A stretch of DNA of 64,000 bases from positions 1 through 64,000 of the forward strand of contig DASUWH010000044.1 of the NCBI GenBank assembly GCA_036378535.1, read 5' to 3'. The notes below the pieces were generated by a model, which was given only the letters and a program-made list of their open reading frames with translations, ran no database searches and was not told the origin of the DNA. The first letter of the stretch is position 1; the number at the start of each line of letters is the position of its first letter. Below, in pieces: positions 60,496 to 64,000 of the stretch. A program made the translations under genes and the position numbers. This DNA is from Gp1-AA122 sp036378535 (lineage in GTDB: Bacteria; Acidobacteriota; Terriglobia; Terriglobales; Acidobacteriaceae).

Positions 60496-60717
60496 ATGCG
60501 CGATTTCAACCGCAAAGTGGAAGAAGCATCGGCGCGCTTCAACCAGTCGGTGGCCAACCTGGCCGATCAGTTGGAGAAAGAGAGCGCCGAGTTGATCACT
60601 TACCTGAACGAAGAAGTGGTGCCGGCCATCCGGACACACTCAACCAAGGCGTTGCGAACGGCGTCGGAGAAGCTTGCTCGCTTCGCCGACTATCTCGATC
60701 AGCAAAGGCGGTCCTGA
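60496..60717 (+). CDS. small helical protein upstream of rlpA
   Basis: 73 aa from ATG 60496 with GGGAG five bases upstream. Nearly all residues form an amphipathic helix or coiled coil (FNRKVEEASARFNQSVANLADQLEKESAELITYLNEEVVPAIRTHSTKALRTASEKLARFADYL). There is no signal peptide. The rlpA start follows within ten bases, so the two are probably co-transcribed. Function not recognised. Confidence 0.72.
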   Translation: MRDFNRKVEEASARFNQSVANLADQLEKESAELITYLNEEVVPAIRTHSTKALRTASEKLARFADYLDQQRRS

Positions 60718-60725
60718 ATCCCCGC

Positions 60726-61478
60726 GTGTTTCCTCTTTTCACTCTCGTCATTATTTTGCTGCTGAGTGGTTGCAGCCATCAGAAGACAGGAAAAGTCGGT
60801 GTGCCTCCGCCGCCTGCCCTCGAGAGCGAATCTCAACCGGGGGTTACAGCGGAAACTAAGCCCGCTAAGCCTCAGCATGCGAACGGCGGCGCACAGCAGG
60901 AAAGCCTCTCGGTTCCGGCGGACGCGAAGGCGATTTATACAGAGACCGGGCTTGCCAGCTGGTACGGCCCGCCGTACCACAATCGGCGCGGATCGAATGG
61001 CGAGATCTATAACATGAACGCCTTGACGGCGGCCCACCGAACGGTTCCGCTGGGGTCGATTTGCCGGGTCACCAATGTCAAGACCGGAAATTCGACCTTA
61101 GTCAGGATTACTGACCGGGGCCCATTTATCAAAGGCCGCATCCTCGATCTGTCGCTCGCGGCCGCGAAGAAAGTGGATGTGTGGAAGGCAGGTCTGGCCC
61201 GCGTAAAAGTGGAAGTCTTGCAAACGCCCGCTCCTCTCGATGCGGGCGGGCGCTGGGCCGTGCAGATCGGAGGTTTCGAGGATGCGAAAGTAGCCGGCGA
61301 TCTGGCGGACCATCTGACTCGTCGCTATCACACCGCTCAGGTGCTGAAGTTTGCCAGTCCCACGGGAGCCTGGTGGATTCGCGTGCGTGTACGGGATGAC
61401 GATAAGCAGCGTGCCGAGGAGCTTGCCCGGGCTACCGAGACCGCCGAGGGCGCGGTGTTTCTAGTCAGACTGGATTAA
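60726..61478 (+). CDS. rlpA: RlpA-type septal ring lipoprotein (DPBB plus SPOR)
   Basis: 250 aa from GTG 60726. The leader ends LLLSGC, a good lipobox with Cys16. After a Pro-rich linker comes a double-psi beta-barrel (about residues 78-165: GLASWYGPPYHNRRGSNGEIYNMNALTAAHRTVPLG, VRITDRGPF, RILDLSLAAAKKV) and a C-terminal SPOR domain (about 177-250: RWAVQIGGFEDAKVAGDLADHL). RlpA is an outer-membrane lipoprotein that cleaves naked glycan strands of septal peptidoglycan in some bacteria. The catalytic Asp (TDRGPF) is kept. The start codon is the least certain point. Confidence 0.88.
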   Translation: MFPLFTLVIILLLSGCSHQKTGKVGVPPPPALESESQPGVTAETKPAKPQHANGGAQQESLSVPADAKAIYTETGLASWYGPPYHNRRGSNGEIYNMNALTAAHRTVPLGSICRVTNVKTGNSTLVRITDRGPFIKGRILDLSLAAAKKVDVWKAGLARVKVEVLQTPAPLDAGGRWAVQIGGFEDAKVAGDLADHLTRRYHTAQVLKFASPTGAWWIRVRVRDDDKQRAEELARATETAEGAVFLVRLD

Positions 61479-61556
61479 ACCAGTTCCCAGTTGTCAGTTC
61501 GCCGCCAAATCTGTCCCCCCTTGAAACAACAAACCGAAAACTAGAAACTGGTCCTC

Positions 61557-61910
61557 ATGTCCGACTACGAGCCTGGTTGTCTGTTCTGCCGAATCGTCAG
61601 GGGAGAGGCGCCGTCCAGGAAGGTTTACGAGGACGAGCGCACTTTTGCCTTCGAAGACATCAACCCGCAGGCGCCTACCCATGTCCTGATCGTTCCGAAG
61701 CGGCACATTCGGGGCTTGAAGGAAGCGAAACCGGAAGATTCGGATGATGTTGGCTATTGTCACCTCGTCGCCGCCAAACTTGCGCGCGGACGCGGCATCG
61801 AGGATGGATACCGCACCGTGCTGAACGTTGGCCCGGGCGCGGGTCAGAGTGTTTTTCACCTGCATGTGCACCTGATCGGTGGACGCCATTTGAAGTGGCC
61901 TCCGGGATAG
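61557..61910 (+). CDS. HIT-family (HinT-like) nucleotide hydrolase
   Basis: 117 aa. CLFCRIVRGEAPSRKVYEDERTFAFEDINPQAPTHVLIVPKRHI is the HinT N-terminal block; its CxxC could bind zinc. The triad motif HLHVHLIGG sits at residues 101-109 (His101, 103, 105). HinT proteins hydrolyse aminoacyl- or lipoyl-AMP and other phosphoramidates. It is on the plus strand after rlpA with a 78-base gap and probably has its own ribosome site. Confidence 0.92.
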   Translation: MSDYEPGCLFCRIVRGEAPSRKVYEDERTFAFEDINPQAPTHVLIVPKRHIRGLKEAKPEDSDDVGYCHLVAAKLARGRGIEDGYRTVLNVGPGAGQSVFHLHVHLIGGRHLKWPPG

Positions 61911-62098
61911 CTCTACAAACCGGCCCGGCGAATGAAAATGGTAGCCGGAATTCCACTCCGAGCCTCTGGTCGCGCTCGGTTACAAGGGGTCCTTGGCTCC
62001 GCTCAGGGTGACAATTTCTTTTTGGCAGGCAGCCATCTTCGCTATCACCTTCTCTGAAACCAATCTTCCTTCTCGTTCGTCTACTATTACGAATTCCT

Positions 62099-62698
62099 AT
62101 GCGCAGAGCTATCTTGCATCTGAAAAAAGCCGACCCGGTGCTGGCAACGATCATCGAGCGGGTGGGACGGTTCGGGATGAACTACGACGAGCCCGCTTTT
62201 CATAGCCTGGCGGAGGCGATCGTTTACCAGCAACTGCACGGAAAAGCGGCGGCGACCATTTTCAAACGACTGACCGACCTGGCCGGAGAACCGCTCACGC
62301 CAGCGGGCATTTTGAAACTTTCCGAAGAACAATTGCGGGGCGTGGGACTCTCGAAGCAGAAGCTGTCGTACCTGCGCGATCTCGCGGCTAAGACTCAAGC
62401 AGGAGAGCTGGATTTTGCCCGCCTTCCCGACCTGCCGGACTCCGAAGTGATCAAAGCGCTGACCCAGGTCAAAGGCATCGGCGCGTGGACCGCTCACATG
62501 TTTCTGATGTTCTCGCTGCGTCGCCCGGATGTTCTGCCCACCGGCGACTTGGGCATTCAAATGGCCATCCGCAAACACTACCGCAAGCGCAAGCTTCCGA
62601 AGCCAGTACAAATGGAAAAGATCGCCAAGTGCTGGTCTCCTTACCGTAGCGTCGCCTGCTGGTATCTGTGGAGAAGCATGGATATCAAAACCCTCTGA
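62099..62698 (+). CDS. AlkA-like DNA-3-methyladenine glycosylase (HhH-GPD)
   Basis: 199 aa, shorter than E. coli AlkA because the N-terminal TBP-like domain is missing. The HhH-GPD core comprises FHSLAEAIVYQQLHGKAAATIFKRL, VGLSKQKLSYLRDLA, QVKGIGAWTAHMFLMFSL (helix-hairpin-helix) and VLPTGDLGIQ with the catalytic Asp. It excises alkylated purines. The genomic setting (HIT protein, B12-binding protein) gives no partner. Similar compact enzymes exist in many bacteria. Confidence 0.9.
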   Translation: MRRAILHLKKADPVLATIIERVGRFGMNYDEPAFHSLAEAIVYQQLHGKAAATIFKRLTDLAGEPLTPAGILKLSEEQLRGVGLSKQKLSYLRDLAAKTQAGELDFARLPDLPDSEVIKALTQVKGIGAWTAHMFLMFSLRRPDVLPTGDLGIQMAIRKHYRKRKLPKPVQMEKIAKCWSPYRSVACWYLWRSMDIKTL

Positions 62699-62778
62699 CC
62701 CAGTCTTCAGTCGTCAGCTTCAGAAGCGGGCTGCCCCTGTGCGCCTCTGTGCCCTCTGTGGTTTAATTAATTACAGCG

Positions 62779-63201
62779 ATGGCGACTGAACCGAAGATCC
62801 GCGTGCTGGTGGCCAAGCCTGGCCTCGATGGCCATGATCGCGGCGCGAAGGTGATTGCCCGGGCGCTGCGTGATGCCGGTATGGAAGTGATCTATACCGG
62901 GCTGCGGCAGACGCCGGAAATGGTCGTCAACGCCGCCCTCCAGGAAGACGTCCACGTCATCGGGTTGTCAATTCTTTCAGGGGCTCACAACGCCATCGTC
63001 CCGCGGGTCATGGAACTTCTGCACCAGAACAAGATGGAAGATGTGCTGGTGCTGGTCGGCGGCATCATTCCCGATCAGGATATTGCGGCTTTGAAGAATG
63101 CTGGGGTAGCCGCGATTTTCCAGCCGGGCACCGCCATGGACGACATCGTCAAGTTCATCCGCGCCAACGTAAAGCCTCGCGGCGTGCCGACGGCCGGATA
63201 A
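62779..63201 (+). CDS. stand-alone B12-binding protein (methylmalonyl-CoA mutase C-terminal type)
   Basis: 140 aa. The cobalamin-binding signature DxHxxG is present as GLDGHDRGAK (Asp17, His19, Gly22), followed by VIYTGLRQTPEMVVNAALQEDVHVIGLSILSGAHN and LVLVGGIIPDQDIAALKNAGVAAIFQPGT, matching the C-terminal domain of methylmalonyl-CoA mutase. It is encoded without the TIM-barrel subunit, which must be elsewhere for a mutase of the split alpha-beta kind. The next gene begins immediately after its stop codon. Confidence 0.92.
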   Translation: MATEPKIRVLVAKPGLDGHDRGAKVIARALRDAGMEVIYTGLRQTPEMVVNAALQEDVHVIGLSILSGAHNAIVPRVMELLHQNKMEDVLVLVGGIIPDQDIAALKNAGVAAIFQPGTAMDDIVKFIRANVKPRGVPTAG

Positions 63202-63933
63202 ATGGCCGAGCCCAGTTCCTCCCGGTTGCGGGAGATCCTTTCCCAAGCTATCGGCCCCACGCCCTGGTACTGGAAAACATTTCCGTCCCTGGTTTCGCAA
63301 GCGCGGCAAAAATTCGTGTGGACGCATCACGGAGATCAGGGCGCCCTAGCTTACGTGGTTTCGTTGGCCCTGGAGCAGGAACCCGACAAGCCACGCCTGG
63401 CTTTGAATACATACTGCCGGCCATTCTTCGTGCCCCCGTCCTACCTGGGGATTTGGTGTCCGGAGGGCCGCAACTTGCGGCTGGCGTGCCTTGATCCGGA
63501 CAGCCTGAAATCGTTTGACTTTGCCGAACTGGCCGGATGGTTCAAGCAATCCACTGATCGCATCTATGCAGCCACCGAGCCCGTGGCGGACTTCGAAATT
63601 CCCCTGGCGCTTGAAGCCGGAACTCACAAGATTGACGTGCCCGCCCCGTTCGCCAGCATGGATGAATTAATCCTCCCCACCAGCTATAAGGCGCTGTCCA
63701 ACGACGATCCAGCATTTGCTCTGTTTGTGGTCTACCTGCAAGCGGGACTCGTCGAGGTTCTGCCACAGAAGTGGTTTACGGCCGCCCAATACCAGGTGGG
63801 GCAACAATGGATTACGCGCGCCACCCGCGACCCCGAATCGCACCGCATCGTGGGCGAGTGTTTTGGCGTGGGAACGTTTTTGCTCACGGAAGATGGATGC
63901 CGGTTGGAACGATGGATTGAAAAAAGCACTTAG
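63202..63933 (+). CDS. protein of unknown function co-transcribed with the B12-binding protein
   Basis: 243 aa, beginning directly after the stop of the B12-binding gene (TAAATG), so translational coupling is likely. No signal peptide, membrane helix or known motif. It is rich in aromatic residues (PTPWYWKTFPSL, RPFFVPPSYLGIWC) and alternates short strands and helices. A role with methylmalonyl-CoA mutase or another B12 enzyme is suggested only by the coupling. Family not recognised. Confidence 0.75.
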   Translation: MAEPSSSRLREILSQAIGPTPWYWKTFPSLVSQARQKFVWTHHGDQGALAYVVSLALEQEPDKPRLALNTYCRPFFVPPSYLGIWCPEGRNLRLACLDPDSLKSFDFAELAGWFKQSTDRIYAATEPVADFEIPLALEAGTHKIDVPAPFASMDELILPTSYKALSNDDPAFALFVVYLQAGLVEVLPQKWFTAAQYQVGQQWITRATRDPESHRIVGECFGVGTFLLTEDGCRLERWIEKST

Positions 63934-63936
63934 CAG

Positions 63937-64000
63937 TTAGGGATGCTCTGATTAAGTTCATTTCTGTCATCCCGAGCGCAGCAGAATTGCCGCTTTTCAG
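63937..64000. repeat. TIR-bearing element, truncated by the window end
   Basis: TTAGGGATGCTCTGATTAAG followed by TTCATTTCTGTCATCCCGAG, the left terminus and core of the family described at 41067-41318. It begins just after the stop of the last gene. The right end lies outside the window. Confidence 0.8.

Overview
The window reads as chromosomal DNA of an uncultured Acidobacteriota bacterium (Terriglobia-like), moderately GC-rich and dense in housekeeping genes. Clues are an Oar-type TonB-dependent receptor with an N-terminal carboxypeptidase-regulatory-like domain, a VWFA-related protein of the acidobacterial kind, a Cys-rich PCYCYC-motif secreted protein, an Hfq-like Sm protein, a CstA-type transporter, a GldG/DUF4340 ABC operon, and many intergenic palindromic repeats. 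No rRNA, tRNA, CRISPR array or prophage was recognised.

Layout. 1-9.9 kb: end of an outer-membrane protein, a PPi-type phosphofructokinase, cstA with a tiny partner, ruvC, a glutaryl-CoA dehydrogenase, an AhpD-like gene with an in-frame UGA at a catalytic Cys position (probable selenoprotein), a secreted OB-fold-like protein and a membrane glycosyltransferase. 9.9-20.1 kb: carA and carB separated by a REP-associated tyrosine transposase with its REP arms, then lepB, the PCYCYC protein, a TPR protein, yvcK and glmU. 20.1-25.6 kb: surface-polysaccharide genes (polytopic protein, glycosyltransferase, sugar-phosphate transferase, O-antigen-ligase-like). 25.6-30.5 kb: ABC-2 exporter with GldG-like and DUF4340 proteins. 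30.5-43.3 kb: ppdK, a GIY-YIG nuclease gene bounded by perfect inverted repeats, glyS and glyQ split by a TIR element, recO, a 7Fe-type ferredoxin, an aconitase-family enzyme with the swivel domain first, an inositol monophosphatase and an Hfq-like protein. 43.4-53.5 kb: Oar-like receptor, VWA protein, MoaD-MoaE fusion, agmatinase-family enzyme, MarR regulator with yceI and pirin genes, and a fatty-acid desaturase. 53.8-64 kb: a large protein with a class III nucleotidyl-cyclase-like domain, M28 peptidase, thiol-redox protein, mutY, RlpA lipoprotein, HIT protein, AlkA-like glycosylase, stand-alone B12-binding protein and a protein of unknown function.

How things fit together. Phosphofructokinase (residues typical of PPi dependence) and pyruvate phosphate dikinase suggest pyrophosphate-linked central carbon metabolism, alongside CstA and YvcK. 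Small mobile elements are the other theme. Two nuclease-encoding genes, a RAYT and a GIY-YIG gene, each sit between inverted copies of dispersed repeats whose solo copies occur throughout the window. A second layer of elements has terminal inverted repeats (GGAAACTCTGATTAAG-type) wrapped around the same core repeat. Repeat copies interrupt carA/carB and glyQ/glyS, enter coding sequences in frame, and appear to supply the start region of at least three genes. The strongest candidates for new biology are the GIY-YIG/inverted-repeat cassette, the UGA-containing AhpD-like gene, and the cyclase-like protein with an uncharacterised N-terminal region.
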